NCBI GenBank assembly: GCA_037200885.1
Contig: JBBCIN010000002.1
Span: 186,001 to 250,000, forward strand
DNA: 64,000 nt
Direction of reading: 5' to 3'
From: PMG-095 sp037200885
GTDB taxonomy: Bacteria; Myxococcota_A; Polyangia; Polyangiales; Polyangiaceae
The translations under genes were made by a program, and so were the position numbers. Shown here one piece after another: positions 26,589 through 35,871 of this stretch. The first letter of the stretch is position 1. Every line of letters starts with the position of its first letter. The notes beneath the pieces are model-generated. The model had not been told where the DNA came from, did not search any database, and saw only the letters and a list, made by a program, of their open reading frames with translations.

Positions 26589-26608
26589 TGGCTTTTAGCC
26601 ATTTTTTT
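26589..26608 (+). terminator. Small hairpin plus T7 on the plus strand, with no plus-strand gene upstream
   Basis: TGGCT, TTT, AGCCA (26589-26601) is followed by seven T (26602-26608). It looks like a weak intrinsic terminator on the plus strand, but both flanking genes are on the minus strand. It may end an antisense or small RNA, or be part of the PHP gene promoter region. Confidence 0.3.
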
Positions 26609-26711
26609 ACGCCACGTTCGCGACACGCTTCCGGATTTCGGAATTGGCGTTCGAACTTCGGAAATCGCCGGCGATCGCTAGGCAACGCGCGCGCAAACTC
26701 CGCGTGACGGT

Positions 26712-29324
26712 TCAGTGTCGAACGAGCTCGGAGCTCGACGTGGCAGAGTCGATCAGCGCGAGCATGCGTGTTGCTTCGCTGCGGGCCGGTTGTAGCCGAG
26801 TCAACTCGCTGAGCAAGTTTCGGGCAGCCGTAGCGTCCGAGCGAGCGAGCGCCCGTGCCATCGAGAGCAGTGGATCATACGCAGGGCGAAAATCCGGACT
26901 GATCCTCAGCACTGAAAGCAGCGGTTCCCGAACTTGCGCCAGCATCTCCTCGACCCGCGCTGAAGGATGGACGTCTCGGCCCGACTCGATGAAGCGATCG
27001 CGGGCCGCCCAGTACGCGGCCAGCCGCGGGAAGAACTCCGGCTCGGATGGCACGTCGAGCAACTCCGCGGGTGCGATCGACAGCTCGTGCAGCAGCGCGA
27101 TCAGTCGGTCACGCGGCTGCGAATCAGGCTCATAAGTGATGCGCGGCGCGCCGTACATCACGACCGGGTGGTCATCGGTGTTGGCGGGAGCATCGCCCGC
27201 AAAACGCGCCAACGCAGCCGGCCCCGCAATGACACTGCCGAGCACGCTGAACTCGTCGTCGAACCCGAGCTCGGCCAGCAGCTCTGGCGCCGCCGGATGC
27301 GCGAGGCGGTTGCGCAACGCGCCGAGATCGAAGCGATTTCGGTCCTGGCGCGCGACCAGCCCGAGCACCGGAGTCTCGAGACTATTGCTTGCCAGAATAG
27401 CCCAAGCCTGCGGATTCACGTTCACGTACGAGCGCACGATGCTGCGCAGCGTGGCGAGATCGAGCTGGTGCAACGGTAACCATTGGCAGAACAGGCCGCC
27501 CGCGGCCAGCCGCCCGCGCACGGCCTGAAAATGCTCGACCGTATAGAGTGCGCCCGAACCACTCCGCGCCGGATGAAAATTGTCCGACACGATCACGTCG
27601 TACGAGCGATCGCTGGCGCGCACGTAGCGGCGCGCATCGGCTGCCATGACGTGAAGGCGGGGCTTGACTGCCTCAGTGACGGCATCGGCGCGGAACCGAC
27701 TCGACGCCGCGATCACTTCCGGCAAGAGCTCGACCACATCGACGTCCAGCGTCGGATCCTCCGCCGCGGTCGACGACGTAACGCCGGTCCCGAGACCCAA
27801 GAACAAAGCGTGGCGGGGCGCAGCGTGAAACAACAGAGGCAGCCAAGCCTGGCGACCGTCGACCCTTCGCGTTGCGCTGCTCCCTTCCTGTTGCCGGTTG
27901 TTGATGCGCAGGCGCGCGACGTGGTCAGCGTCTTCGACCACGCTGACGGCGGCCATGACCCCCTCCTGATAGCTGACGACGTGGCCACCTTCCGGGATCT
28001 CGATGAAGGTCAGCGCTGGCGCAAACAGCCCAACGGCAAGGCTCGCAGCCGCGGTCAGCAAAAAGGTCGGCGTCGACCACGAGCGCCGCGTCACCGACGC
28101 CAGGTAGCCAGTGACAATCAGCAGCAGCGCAACCTTCGAGCCGATTGCAGGCAGCGCGAGCACGCCGAACAGCGCCGGAGCGCCCGCCGCGGCCAGCGTG
28201 TTGACCCCCAATACGCGCCCGAAGCTGACGCCCACCGCGCTGGCTGAGCGACTCAGGTGACTGAACAGGGCGCCCATCACGATCGTGGCTGGTCCGAAAG
28301 CCAACAAAGCGAGCAGCCCTTCGGCGATGAGCGCGGCGGCCATGTCGCCGCCGAATGCCCCCTGTGCCCAAGTCCTGACCGACTCCGCCGCGTATAGGAA
28401 CGCGGTGCTGACGAGGCAGGCGGCCGCCAACGCGGCAAACAATCGGTCGTCGAGCGTTTCTCGATCGGGGCGCTTTGCGAGCCAGCCTTGATAGCCCGCC
28501 GCGCCGGCTGCGCTGCCAACGAGATAGACCGCGAGCAAGAGCGCAAAAGTATAAACGGTGTTCTCGGTGACCTGGCTGAGCACACGCACGATCAGCACTT
28601 CGTAGCCGATGCCGAGGAAACCAGTGAACGCAAGGCGCGATAGGACTCCGCGTGCACTCGAGTGCTCGTCGATCGGCGAGCGTTCGTCGAGCTCCGTCGT
28701 GCCCGGGAAAACGACCAGCGCGATCAACCCGCACAGTAGGTTGAGCGCAATGCAGACCATCGCGCTGTGCGCGAGCCCGACCGCAGGAACGAGCCAAAAG
28801 GCCGTGACGAGCACGCCCAGCACTGCGCCCAGAGTATTCATGGCATACAGCCCCGCAATTGATCGGCCATCGCTGCGCACGACGGCGCTGAGACGTTCCA
28901 TCGCTGGCAAGGTCGCGCCCATCGCCGCCGTGGCGGGCAAAAACAGACAGAACGTGCCACTGAAAGCCAATGCCCATTGCCAAATGGGTGACGGCTGCAC
29001 GCCAATCAAACGGAACACCCAGCCACTGAACGGTGCCGCGATCGCGAGCAGCAGCAGACTCCAGGAGGCCACCACCAGTTCACAACCGGCGTACCAACGC
29101 ACCGGATGCCGGCTGCGTTCGACGCGACCACCGAGCAGCAATCCTCCGGCCGCGAGGCCGCCGAAAAAAGCGGCCAGCGCGGCCAACACGCCCGCCGACT
29201 CGTGACCGAGCCAGAGCGAACATTGCTCGGTCCAAACGATCTGATAGCCCAAGCCGGCGAAGCCCGACGCCATCATCATCGACAGCGAAGCCCAGCGGCG
29301 CCTCAGGTCGGGAGAGTTGCTCAA
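26712..29324 (-). CDS. Fused membrane transporter-like/spermidine-synthase-like protein
   Basis: An 870-residue protein. The first about 410 residues form roughly 12 hydrophobic helices of an MFS-like membrane domain (GFAGLGYQIVWTE, then AAFFGGLAAGG, FLPATAAMGATLP). A Rossmann aminopropyltransferase-like domain occupies about 430-700, with a GLGTGVTSS loop, VDVVELLPEV, and DNFHPARSGSGALYT in place of the usual catalytic loop. The C-terminal 100 residues are helical. This fused architecture is widespread in delta-proteobacteria and actinobacteria; true polyamine synthesis has rarely been shown for it. The start is TTG 29324, inside the stop of the oxygenase gene (TTGA). Confidence 0.82.
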   Translation of the reverse strand: MSNSPDLRRRWASLSMMMASGFAGLGYQIVWTEQCSLWLGHESAGVLAALAAFFGGLAAGGLLLGGRVERSRHPVRWYAGCELVVASWSLLLLAIAAPFSGWVFRLIGVQPSPIWQWALAFSGTFCLFLPATAAMGATLPAMERLSAVVRSDGRSIAGLYAMNTLGAVLGVLVTAFWLVPAVGLAHSAMVCIALNLLCGLIALVVFPGTTELDERSPIDEHSSARGVLSRLAFTGFLGIGYEVLIVRVLSQVTENTVYTFALLLAVYLVGSAAGAAGYQGWLAKRPDRETLDDRLFAALAAACLVSTAFLYAAESVRTWAQGAFGGDMAAALIAEGLLALLAFGPATIVMGALFSHLSRSASAVGVSFGRVLGVNTLAAAGAPALFGVLALPAIGSKVALLLIVTGYLASVTRRSWSTPTFLLTAAASLAVGLFAPALTFIEIPEGGHVVSYQEGVMAAVSVVEDADHVARLRINNRQQEGSSATRRVDGRQAWLPLLFHAAPRHALFLGLGTGVTSSTAAEDPTLDVDVVELLPEVIAASSRFRADAVTEAVKPRLHVMAADARRYVRASDRSYDVIVSDNFHPARSGSGALYTVEHFQAVRGRLAAGGLFCQWLPLHQLDLATLRSIVRSYVNVNPQAWAILASNSLETPVLGLVARQDRNRFDLGALRNRLAHPAAPELLAELGFDDEFSVLGSVIAGPAALARFAGDAPANTDDHPVVMYGAPRITYEPDSQPRDRLIALLHELSIAPAELLDVPSEPEFFPRLAAYWAARDRFIESGRDVHPSARVEEMLAQVREPLLSVLRISPDFRPAYDPLLSMARALARSDATAARNLLSELTRLQPARSEATRMLALIDSATSSSELVRH

Positions 29325-29944
29325 CCGCTGAACCTAATCAAATAGCCCCAAGAGTTCAGCTCGGCGGGGATGGCGTTGAACGAGAGCGTGATTCGACGTT
29401 CTCCCTGGTTGGGCGGTACCGCATGCATCAGGTAGCTCGGGAACAGCACCAGATCGCCAGGCTCTACTGCTGGACTGATCCACTTGTCGGCGCTGAACTC
29501 ACCCGGAGTCATCCCTTGATGGTCGTTCCGGAACATGAACTCGCTACCGCCGGGCGACTTCATGAACACCGTCCGAGAGCTCGCATGCGTCGGTGTGAGG
29601 TACACGACGCCGGAAATGAAGCTGTTGGCGTGGTTGTGCATGGCCTGCCGGCCACCCGTGTCTAGAACGTTCACCCACATTTCTTTGAGCAACCAGTTCA
29701 AACCTTCGCCGAAGAGGTGCACCCCGAACTCCACCAACTTCGGACCGATCAGCGTCGCTGCTTCGACCAGTAGCGGGCTGTCACTCGGCTGCAGCATCGC
29801 CGTGTGAGACAAGTTCGCCGACGACGTATTGTCGCGCGTCGCTTGGGCCGCAAAGTGCGCGACCAATTGTGCGACCAGCGATTTACCCAGCGTGCCCGGA
29901 GCGCGCATGAATGGCGTGGGAAAAATCCCGAAAACCTCGTCCAT
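29321..29944 (-). CDS. 2OG-Fe(II) oxygenase superfamily protein (TIGR02466-like)
   Basis: A 207-residue soluble protein. The double-stranded beta-helix motifs are MHNHANSFISGVVYL (H103 and H105), GDLVLFPSYLMHAV (H174 as distal iron ligand) and GERRITLSFN (Arg for 2-oxoglutarate), giving the His...His plus Arg pattern of this putative oxygenase family. Length fits. It should hydroxylate an unknown substrate using iron, oxygen and 2-oxoglutarate. It overlaps the fused spermidine-synthase-like gene by 4 bases, so the two probably act together, perhaps in modifying a polyamine or small peptide; that is inference. Confidence 0.8.
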   Translation of the reverse strand: MDEVFGIFPTPFMRAPGTLGKSLVAQLVAHFAAQATRDNTSSANLSHTAMLQPSDSPLLVEAATLIGPKLVEFGVHLFGEGLNWLLKEMWVNVLDTGGRQAMHNHANSFISGVVYLTPTHASSRTVFMKSPGGSEFMFRNDHQGMTPGEFSADKWISPAVEPGDLVLFPSYLMHAVPPNQGERRITLSFNAIPAELNSWGYLIRFSG

Positions 29945-30060
29945 CCGCGCTCTTTATCGCTAGCGCCGGCCGACGTGTGCATCAATCAGCCGTTGCCACG
30001 GGATCGTCACGAAACCGAAGCCGTGTCGATCGGACCCGGCTGGCCCAAGTCCCACCACCT

Positions 30061-31167
30061 TCAACCAGTGGGCTCACTCGGGGCATCCGGGCGACGTGGC
30101 AAATCAACACTAAATACGCAGCCGGTACCGGGGATATCACGCACTCGAATCTCACCACCGTTCGCCCGAGCCGCGTTCCGCGCAATCGAAAGCCCTAGGC
30201 CCAGGCCGGAACGATCGGCGCCGCTTTGGCTGAAGGGACGAAACAACTCTTGAACTTTTCCGGGCGGAAGACCGCCACATTCATCGCTCACCTCGATCAA
30301 AACTCGGTCTGCGCTGACGCATGACGAGAGGGAGACATGGCCATGGGGGCGGCTGAACTTGAATGCGTTCTGAAGCAAATTCGAGACCGCCGACGAGAGC
30401 AACTGCCAGTCGCCATCGATGATTAACTCGCGATCGACGGGGTGCACGGTGAGCTGCACGCCATAGCCCTCGGCAAGCACGGCGCCGTTGACTTGCATCT
30501 CCTCGATGAACTGCAGCAGAGAAATCGGCTCGAGCCTCAATCTGCCCGCCTCCAAGCGAACCTCAGCGACCGAACGGTCAACGAGCGTGCATAGCCCCGC
30601 CATGCTTCGAGCGAGCATAGCCCCGGTACTTCCGCCCAGCCCGACCTTGCCCTCCCGGATGATCGCGAAAGAGAGCGACATCGTATTCAGAAGATTGCGC
30701 ATTTCATGGGCCAAAACCCCAATGCGTTCATTCCCTTCATAGGCAAGATCGCGCTCGCGTTGCGCGGCATGGGCGGTCACTGCCCCGGCAATCGCCTCGT
30801 CCAAGCAGCGGTTGAAGATATGGAAATCTCGAGCGCTGATCACCACGTCGAGCTCGCCGGCAAGCTGGGTCACGACCTGGCAAAGGTCACCATAGCCGTT
30901 CACCACCTGCGTGACGGTGAATCCGTCTTTCAGTAACTGCTGGCCGCGGAGCGCAGCGCTGTCCTTGATCTCAGTGGTCGCCGACTCGGTGCGCAGCACA
31001 TCCAGGCTGCTGGCTTCGACCAAAGCATCGACAATTTGCGCCAAAAGCACCGGGATGCCCCGCTCCGGTTTCGTGTCGGCGTTCGCCCGATCGGTCTTGG
31101 CCACAGCCCGTCGCCGTACGCGTTCAACTATTTCGCCACGGTTCGCGACAATGAACTGTTCAAGCAT
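30061..31167 (-). CDS. Histidine kinase with RsbRD-like N-terminal domain
   Basis: A 368-residue soluble kinase. Residues 1-145 are all-helical and resemble RsbRD/globin-sensor-like input domains (MLEQFIVANRGEIVERVRRR start, then a long four-helix pattern). HisKA has GVLAHEMRNLLNTM with H154, and HATPase covers about 240-355 with LLQNAFKFS. The G1 box reads DECGGLP rather than the usual DNGPGI. GLGLGLSIARNAA is intact. No membrane segment or receiver is present. It is transcribed divergently from the PAS kinase at 31426, with a 258-base promoter region between them. A partner response regulator is not adjacent. Confidence 0.87.
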   Translation of the reverse strand: MLEQFIVANRGEIVERVRRRAVAKTDRANADTKPERGIPVLLAQIVDALVEASSLDVLRTESATTEIKDSAALRGQQLLKDGFTVTQVVNGYGDLCQVVTQLAGELDVVISARDFHIFNRCLDEAIAGAVTAHAAQRERDLAYEGNERIGVLAHEMRNLLNTMSLSFAIIREGKVGLGGSTGAMLARSMAGLCTLVDRSVAEVRLEAGRLRLEPISLLQFIEEMQVNGAVLAEGYGVQLTVHPVDRELIIDGDWQLLSSAVSNLLQNAFKFSRPHGHVSLSSCVSADRVLIEVSDECGGLPPGKVQELFRPFSQSGADRSGLGLGLSIARNAARANGGEIRVRDIPGTGCVFSVDLPRRPDAPSEPTG

Positions 31168-31203
31168 ACAAGGGGAGAATGCGCATCACCTGATCCTCGC
31201 GCA

Positions 31204-31250
31204 ACTCGATTTCGAGTCTTCATTTAAACTCTTCTATCGAGCCCGAGGCA
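31204..31250. promoter_or_regulatory. Candidate shared promoter element, copy 1
   Basis: A dyad ACTCGA-TT-TCGAGT (31204-31217) precedes three blocks: TTTAAACTC (31223-31231), TATCGAG (31235-31241) and CCGAGGCA (31243-31250). The same three blocks, in the same order but with 7 more bases in each gap, occur at 41422-41463, also between divergent signalling genes. Confidence 0.35.
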
Positions 31251-31425
31251 CAAATGCCAATTGCAATATCGTCCGCAGCCGCCGAGCAATGACAGACTCA
31301 ACCGCTTACAGCTAGAGATCGCGCGACGGCATTGCCTCGAGACAGTACTGGGCGTAGCCTCCAAACTTGCATATCAACGCTGCGCGCGTCCAAAACCTCT
31401 TCGCGTGTGAGCACGAGGGAACCTG

Positions 31426-32919
31426 TTGAGCAGCGCGCATGGCGATGGCGGCTCCAGAATTGCCTCTGAAAACCCAGCTCCGGTAAACGCTGCGCTGAAC
31501 GCGACCGCTGCGAATTTCGAGTCGCTCGTCAGTAGTGTCAGGGACTACGCGATCTTTCTGCTCGATCTCGATGGCAGAGTTGCAAGTTGGAACGCCGGGG
31601 CCGAGCGCAGCAAGGGCTATCAGGCGCTCGAAATCATCGGGCAGCACTTCTCGTGCTTCTATTCGCGCGAGGACATCGAGGCCGGCCTTCCCGACCACGA
31701 ACTCAGGTTGGCCACGCAGAACGGCTGCTACGAGGATGAAGGTTGGAGGTTGCGCAAGGACGGATCGCGTTTCTGGGCCAGAGTCTCGATCAGCGCGCTG
31801 CGTGACCCAACGGGCAAGCTGGTCGGATTCGGAAAGGTGACACGCGATCTGACCGAGCGCGTGCTTCCGAACGAGCAGTTTCGATTGGCCATCGAGGCGA
31901 CGCCCACGGGCATGATGATGATCAATCCGTCGAGCGAGATTGTCCTAGTCAACACGCAGCTCGAAAGGCTGTTCGGCTACTCGCGGCAAGAACTCCTCGG
32001 TAAGTCCGCGCTGACACTCGTGCCCGAGCTGCCGCCCGCGTTCCTCGATCAGCCGCCGGCGATCATTTTGGGCGCGGGCCTCGACCTACACGGTCTGCGC
32101 AAAGACAACAGCGAAGTTCCGGTCGAAGTCGGCCTCAACCCGCTACATACATCCGAGGGCGATTTCTTGCTGAGTTCTGTCGTCGACATCACCGAACGCA
32201 AGCGCGCCGAGCGCGAACGAGAGGCGCTCTTAGGACAATTCAAGGAGCTGAATGCCGAGCTCGAGCAACGCGTCCAAACGCGCACCGCGGATCTCTCGGC
32301 TGCACTTCAAGAGCGGGAGGTGTTACTTCAAGAAGTGCACCACCGCGTTAAGAACAATCTTCATGTGATCGCCAGTCTGATGGAGATGCAGGCTCGCTCG
32401 TTGCCACCGGGCGGAGGCCACCATGCCCTACAAGAGTGCCAGGGCCGCGTGCATGCGATCGCTTTGATCCACGAGAAGCTTTACCAATCGAAGAATTATG
32501 CGGAGGTTCCCTTTGCAGACTACATACGTGGCCTGGCCAGCGAGATCTTTCTGGCCACGGGTGTCTCCCCCAACGCCGTATCGCTGAAGCTCGCGGTCGG
32601 CGACGTCACCATCGCAGTGGACACGGCCATCCCGTGTGGTCTGATTTTGAATGAGCTCATCACCAACGCGCTCAAACATGCGTTCCCAGGCGGACGCCAC
32701 GGGACGATTCGCGTCGAACTCGCGAGAGTCGACGGCGGTCGGCTTCGCCTTCGCGTTGCAGATGACGGCATCGGCTTTCCCGAAGGATTCGAGATTCGCG
32801 AACAAAAGTCTCTTGGTCTGCGACTGATCGGCACGCTGGCAAAGCAGCTAGACGCGACACTCTCGAGTAGCGGCAGCGACGGCGCAGCCTTCGAGCTGAC
32901 GTTCCCGGTGGAAACATGA
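31426..32919 (+). CDS. PAS-PAS-HisKA_2 histidine kinase
   Basis: A 497-residue soluble kinase. The start is TTG 31426, supported by a GAGGGA ribosome site about 6 bases upstream. PAS1 covers about 30-150 and PAS2 about 155-255; a coiled coil leads to a HisKA_2 H-box (EVHHRVKNNLHVI, H306). The HATPase has the full HWE/HisKA_2 N-box (GLILNELITNALKHAF) and DDGIGFP. Such kinases often lack a transmembrane sensor and respond to light, redox or small ligands through PAS. Cofactor-binding residues cannot be judged here. It overlaps the next hybrid kinase by 4 bases (ATGA), whose N-terminal receiver is the likely target. Confidence 0.9.
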   Translation: MSSAHGDGGSRIASENPAPVNAALNATAANFESLVSSVRDYAIFLLDLDGRVASWNAGAERSKGYQALEIIGQHFSCFYSREDIEAGLPDHELRLATQNGCYEDEGWRLRKDGSRFWARVSISALRDPTGKLVGFGKVTRDLTERVLPNEQFRLAIEATPTGMMMINPSSEIVLVNTQLERLFGYSRQELLGKSALTLVPELPPAFLDQPPAIILGAGLDLHGLRKDNSEVPVEVGLNPLHTSEGDFLLSSVVDITERKRAEREREALLGQFKELNAELEQRVQTRTADLSAALQEREVLLQEVHHRVKNNLHVIASLMEMQARSLPPGGGHHALQECQGRVHAIALIHEKLYQSKNYAEVPFADYIRGLASEIFLATGVSPNAVSLKLAVGDVTIAVDTAIPCGLILNELITNALKHAFPGGRHGTIRVELARVDGGRLRLRVADDGIGFPEGFEIREQKSLGLRLIGTLAKQLDATLSSSGSDGAAFELTFPVET

Positions 32920-34862
32920 CATCGCCCTCTGAAAAGACATCGGTACTCATCGTCGAAGACGAAGGCATCATTGCCGAGAATCTTCGGGAGCTGTTGCTCA
33001 GCCTGGACTACGACGCCGTCTGCACTGCGTCGACCTCGGACGAAGCAGTGGAATGCGCATCGAAGAAGTGCCCCGACGTGGTCCTGATGGACATCCGAAT
33101 CAAGGGCAAGATCGACGGAATTGCCACGGCCAAGCTACTGCGCGAGCGCTTCGACGTGCCCATCATCTATCTTACCGCTCACGCAGATACGGCGACGATT
33201 GAGCGCGCGAGGGTGACGGAGCCGCACGGCTATTTGGTCAAGCCCGTCAGGGCCCCAGACCTGCGGAGCGCGATCGAGATCGCTCGCTACAAGCACTGCA
33301 TGGAGAAGCAGCTTCGCGCACGCGAGCGCTGGTTCTCGACCACGGTGCGGTCGATCGCCGACGCGGTCATTGCGGTCGATCTCGCGGGCAGGATCACCTT
33401 CATGAACCCAGCCGCGGAAGCGCTGGTTGCGATGACCCTCGGCGAGGCGCAAGGCCGCTCGGCGCACGAGGTGCTGCGCCTTCTCGATATGGACTCACGG
33501 ATTCAGACAGAAACACCCTTGGACCGCGCGCTGCGTGAGAGGCAATCGATCGAGGTCCCTGAAGCGGTCCTTGAGAACGGCGGCAGTTCCCAGAGGATCA
33601 TCGCAGACAGCGCCGCCCCCGTGGTCGACAACGGTGAGCTTCTTGGTGCGGTGATGGTCTTCCGCGATGTTACCGAACAGAAACGACTGCAAAAACAGCT
33701 CGAGATCGCGGACCGGCTAGCGTCATTGGGCACGATGGCGGCGGGTGTTGCTCACGAGATCAACAATCCGCTATGCGTGGTCGTCGCGAACGCAGGATTG
33801 GTACTCGAGGAGCTTGCAGGCCTGCTGTCTCCACTCGCTTCTGCTACGAGCAGGCCGGAGCAACAGGCGCGGGCGCTCGGCGAAGCCATGGAGATGCAAC
33901 GTCAAATCTTGTCGGCGGCGAGCCGCATCGCAAGAATCGTGTCAGATCTCGGAGCATTCTCGCGACCCGAACCGCAGGAAACCGGATCAGTGGATGTGAG
34001 GGACGCGGTCGAATGGGCGATTCGCTCGACCGCGCATGAATTCCGTCACCGCGCGCGCCTCACTACCAAGTTGCAGAAAGTCCCACGAGTGGACGCGGAC
34101 GAGACGAGGCTCGGCCAGGTGCTGGTGAATCTACTGATCAACGCCGCACACTCGATTGCGCCCGGTGACGTGGAAGGCAACGAGGTCTCCGTTTCCACGC
34201 GAACCGACGAAGGCGGACACGTCATCATCGAAGTCAGCGACTCCGGCAGCGGCATACCTCCAGAAATCCTGAACAGGATCTTCGAACCCTTCTTCACTAC
34301 CAAGCCCGTCGGCCTGGGAACCGGGCTCGGCCTGTCGATTTGCCATGGCATCGTGGTCTCGATGGGTGGCGAACTGACCATAGAGAGCCGCGTCGGGGAA
34401 GGCACCACCTTCCAGCTCGAACTCCCCGCCAGCATCAAACAGAACTCCGACATCTCACACCTGTCGGAGCCCGTCGTGATCGAGCGTCGTGGTCGCCTGC
34501 TCATCATCGATGACGAAGAAATGGTTCTCGGCGCCGTGGCACGTATCCTCGACGGTCACGAGCTTGTCTGCACCCCTCGCGCCAGCGAGGCCTTGATTCG
34601 GCTCGAGGACGACGATCGGTTCGACATCATTCTTTGCGACCTGATGATGCCAAGCATGACCGGGATCGAGTTCTACGAACAATTGCTGCGCGCGCGTCCG
34701 GATCTCGCGCATCGTGTCGTATTTTTGACTGGCGGAGCCATGACCTCCACCGCCTCGGAATTTCTTCGCGTAGTGCCCAATCAACGGGTGCAGAAGCCGT
34801 TCGGAGTACGGGACTTACGCACGATGGTTCAGCAAACGCTCGCCGCGAACGAACGCGACTAA
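32916..34862 (+). CDS. Hybrid kinase REC-PAS-HisKA-HATPase-REC
   Basis: A 648-residue soluble protein. The N-terminal receiver (about 8-125) has VVLMDIRIKGKIDGIATA, the receiver subtype that usually partners HisKA_2 kinases. PAS lies at about 135-255. HisKA has GVAHEINNPLCVV, HATPase has DSGSGIP and GTGLGLSICHG, and a C-terminal receiver covers about 530-645 (IILCDLMMPSMTG). It should receive phosphate from the overlapping kinase upstream, then signal onward through its own kinase core and second receiver. It ends 34 bases from the convergent MarC gene. Confidence 0.92.
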   Translation: MTSPSEKTSVLIVEDEGIIAENLRELLLSLDYDAVCTASTSDEAVECASKKCPDVVLMDIRIKGKIDGIATAKLLRERFDVPIIYLTAHADTATIERARVTEPHGYLVKPVRAPDLRSAIEIARYKHCMEKQLRARERWFSTTVRSIADAVIAVDLAGRITFMNPAAEALVAMTLGEAQGRSAHEVLRLLDMDSRIQTETPLDRALRERQSIEVPEAVLENGGSSQRIIADSAAPVVDNGELLGAVMVFRDVTEQKRLQKQLEIADRLASLGTMAAGVAHEINNPLCVVVANAGLVLEELAGLLSPLASATSRPEQQARALGEAMEMQRQILSAASRIARIVSDLGAFSRPEPQETGSVDVRDAVEWAIRSTAHEFRHRARLTTKLQKVPRVDADETRLGQVLVNLLINAAHSIAPGDVEGNEVSVSTRTDEGGHVIIEVSDSGSGIPPEILNRIFEPFFTTKPVGLGTGLGLSICHGIVVSMGGELTIESRVGEGTTFQLELPASIKQNSDISHLSEPVVIERRGRLLIIDDEEMVLGAVARILDGHELVCTPRASEALIRLEDDDRFDIILCDLMMPSMTGIEFYEQLLRARPDLAHRVVFLTGGAMTSTASEFLRVVPNQRVQKPFGVRDLRTMVQQTLAANERD

Positions 34863-34896
34863 GTTCGGCAGGGCATGACGGTGCGGCCGCCAGCCG

Positions 34897-35574
34897 TCAG
34901 TGCAGCCAGGGAAACGCGCCGCGCAGTCCGGTGAGCAGCATCTCCGTACCGACGACCGCCAAAATCAAACCCATCAGTCGGGTAATCACCGTCAGAAACG
35001 ACTTGCCGAGGTAGCGCACGTAGCGTTCGCCTGCCACGAAACCGAACCAGGTCGTCGCGCACAACAGCGCGAATGCGACCAAGCTCAACACCGCATGGCG
35101 CCAGTGTCCCGCTGAGAAGCCGATCGCCGTTACGATCGTGCCTGGGCCGGCCAAAAGCGGTACGCCCAGCGGCGAGATGGCGACGGACAGCATGCCCTCG
35201 TCCTCGATCGCGGTCGGGCTCGAGGGACGGGCGGTTTCGCCGACTGCCGCGTCGCGGATGCGCGGCGTCTGGTGCGCCGCTGACACCTGCCCCTGCAGCA
35301 TCTGATAGCCGATCAGAAAAATGATCACTCCGCCCGCGATTCGGAAGGCTGCGATGGTGATGCCGAACATCGAAAAGATCAGCTGTCCGAGCACCGTGAA
35401 CACCGCCACGGTGCCAAAAGCGATCAGCGTCGAGCGCAACGCCACGCGACGCCGCGCGCGGGCACTGTAGCCATCCGTCAGCCCCAAGAAGATTGGAATG
35501 TTCGCGATCGGATTCATGATCGCGAAGAACCCGGCCAGCATCGTGCCGAGCAAGGACCAGTCGGCGCTGTTCAT
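34897..35574 (-). CDS. MarC-family integral membrane protein
   Basis: A 225-residue inner-membrane protein with about six transmembrane helices and the family hallmarks: FFAIMNPIANIPIFLGL near the N-terminus, FRIAGGVIIFLIGYQML, and ISPLGVPLLAGPGTIVTAI in the second half. A charged loop (about 95-125) separates the halves. The function of MarC proteins is unsettled; despite the name, a role in multidrug resistance was not confirmed in E. coli. It is transcribed divergently from the lipoprotein at 35872, across a 297-base gap. Confidence 0.9.
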   Translation of the reverse strand: MNSADWSLLGTMLAGFFAIMNPIANIPIFLGLTDGYSARARRRVALRSTLIAFGTVAVFTVLGQLIFSMFGITIAAFRIAGGVIIFLIGYQMLQGQVSAAHQTPRIRDAAVGETARPSSPTAIEDEGMLSVAISPLGVPLLAGPGTIVTAIGFSAGHWRHAVLSLVAFALLCATTWFGFVAGERYVRYLGKSFLTVITRLMGLILAVVGTEMLLTGLRGAFPWLH

Positions 35575-35651
35575 TGGGCGTGCGCTGCGTTCGTCATCGG
35601 CCTCGACCGTATACGCCAGCTAGGGGCACGCTTCGTTTCCGCCTGCGGTGG

Positions 35652-35667
35652 TTGGTTGGTTGGTTGG
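35652..35667. repeat. (TTGG)4 tetranucleotide repeat
   Basis: Four perfect TTGG units preceded by GG, 78 bases upstream of the MarC start on its own strand and far from the divergent lipoprotein. It lies in the non-coding gap; length polymorphism could change promoter spacing, but nothing shows that it does. Confidence 0.5.
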
Positions 35668-35808
35668 CGGGCGCGGCAAGCGCAAGCCGGCGCGTAGCTC
35701 GTTGGCAGGCTCTCCAGACAGCCCGGCTCCCGTTGACGCCAGATTGTTTCAGATTCTTTCGACCGAATCTCATCGTTGACGTGGCATCTCTGACGCGCGT
35801 ATAGAAAA

Positions 35809-35823
35809 TGAATATCATTTTCA
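35809..35823. promoter_or_regulatory. Fur-box-like 7-1-7 inverted repeat
   Basis: TGAATATCATTTTCA matches the Fur 7-1-7 consensus (TGATAAT-N-ATTATCA) at 12 of 14 arm positions, in an AT-rich island that stands out sharply from the GC-rich surroundings. A further ATTTTCATT follows, so overlapping sites are possible. It lies 49 bases upstream of the ATG at 35872. Fur with iron should repress that gene when iron is plentiful. Confidence 0.65.
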
Positions 35824-35871
35824 TTTTCATTAAGCGCTCGACCACGAGCGCGGCTCCTTTGGGAAAAACCA

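Noticed and set aside
27925..28983. 352-codon frame within the fused spermidine-synthase-like gene
   Set aside because: Low-complexity translation in a shifted frame; the real frame has membrane helices and a Rossmann motif.
34876..34899. TGACGG...CCGTCA dyad between the convergent kinase and MarC genes
   Set aside because: Only six base pairs with a 12-base GC-rich loop and no T-run, so not convincing as a terminator.
35652..35667. (TTGG)4 as a phase-variation switch
   Set aside because: Too short and outside any reading frame; kept only as a simple repeat.
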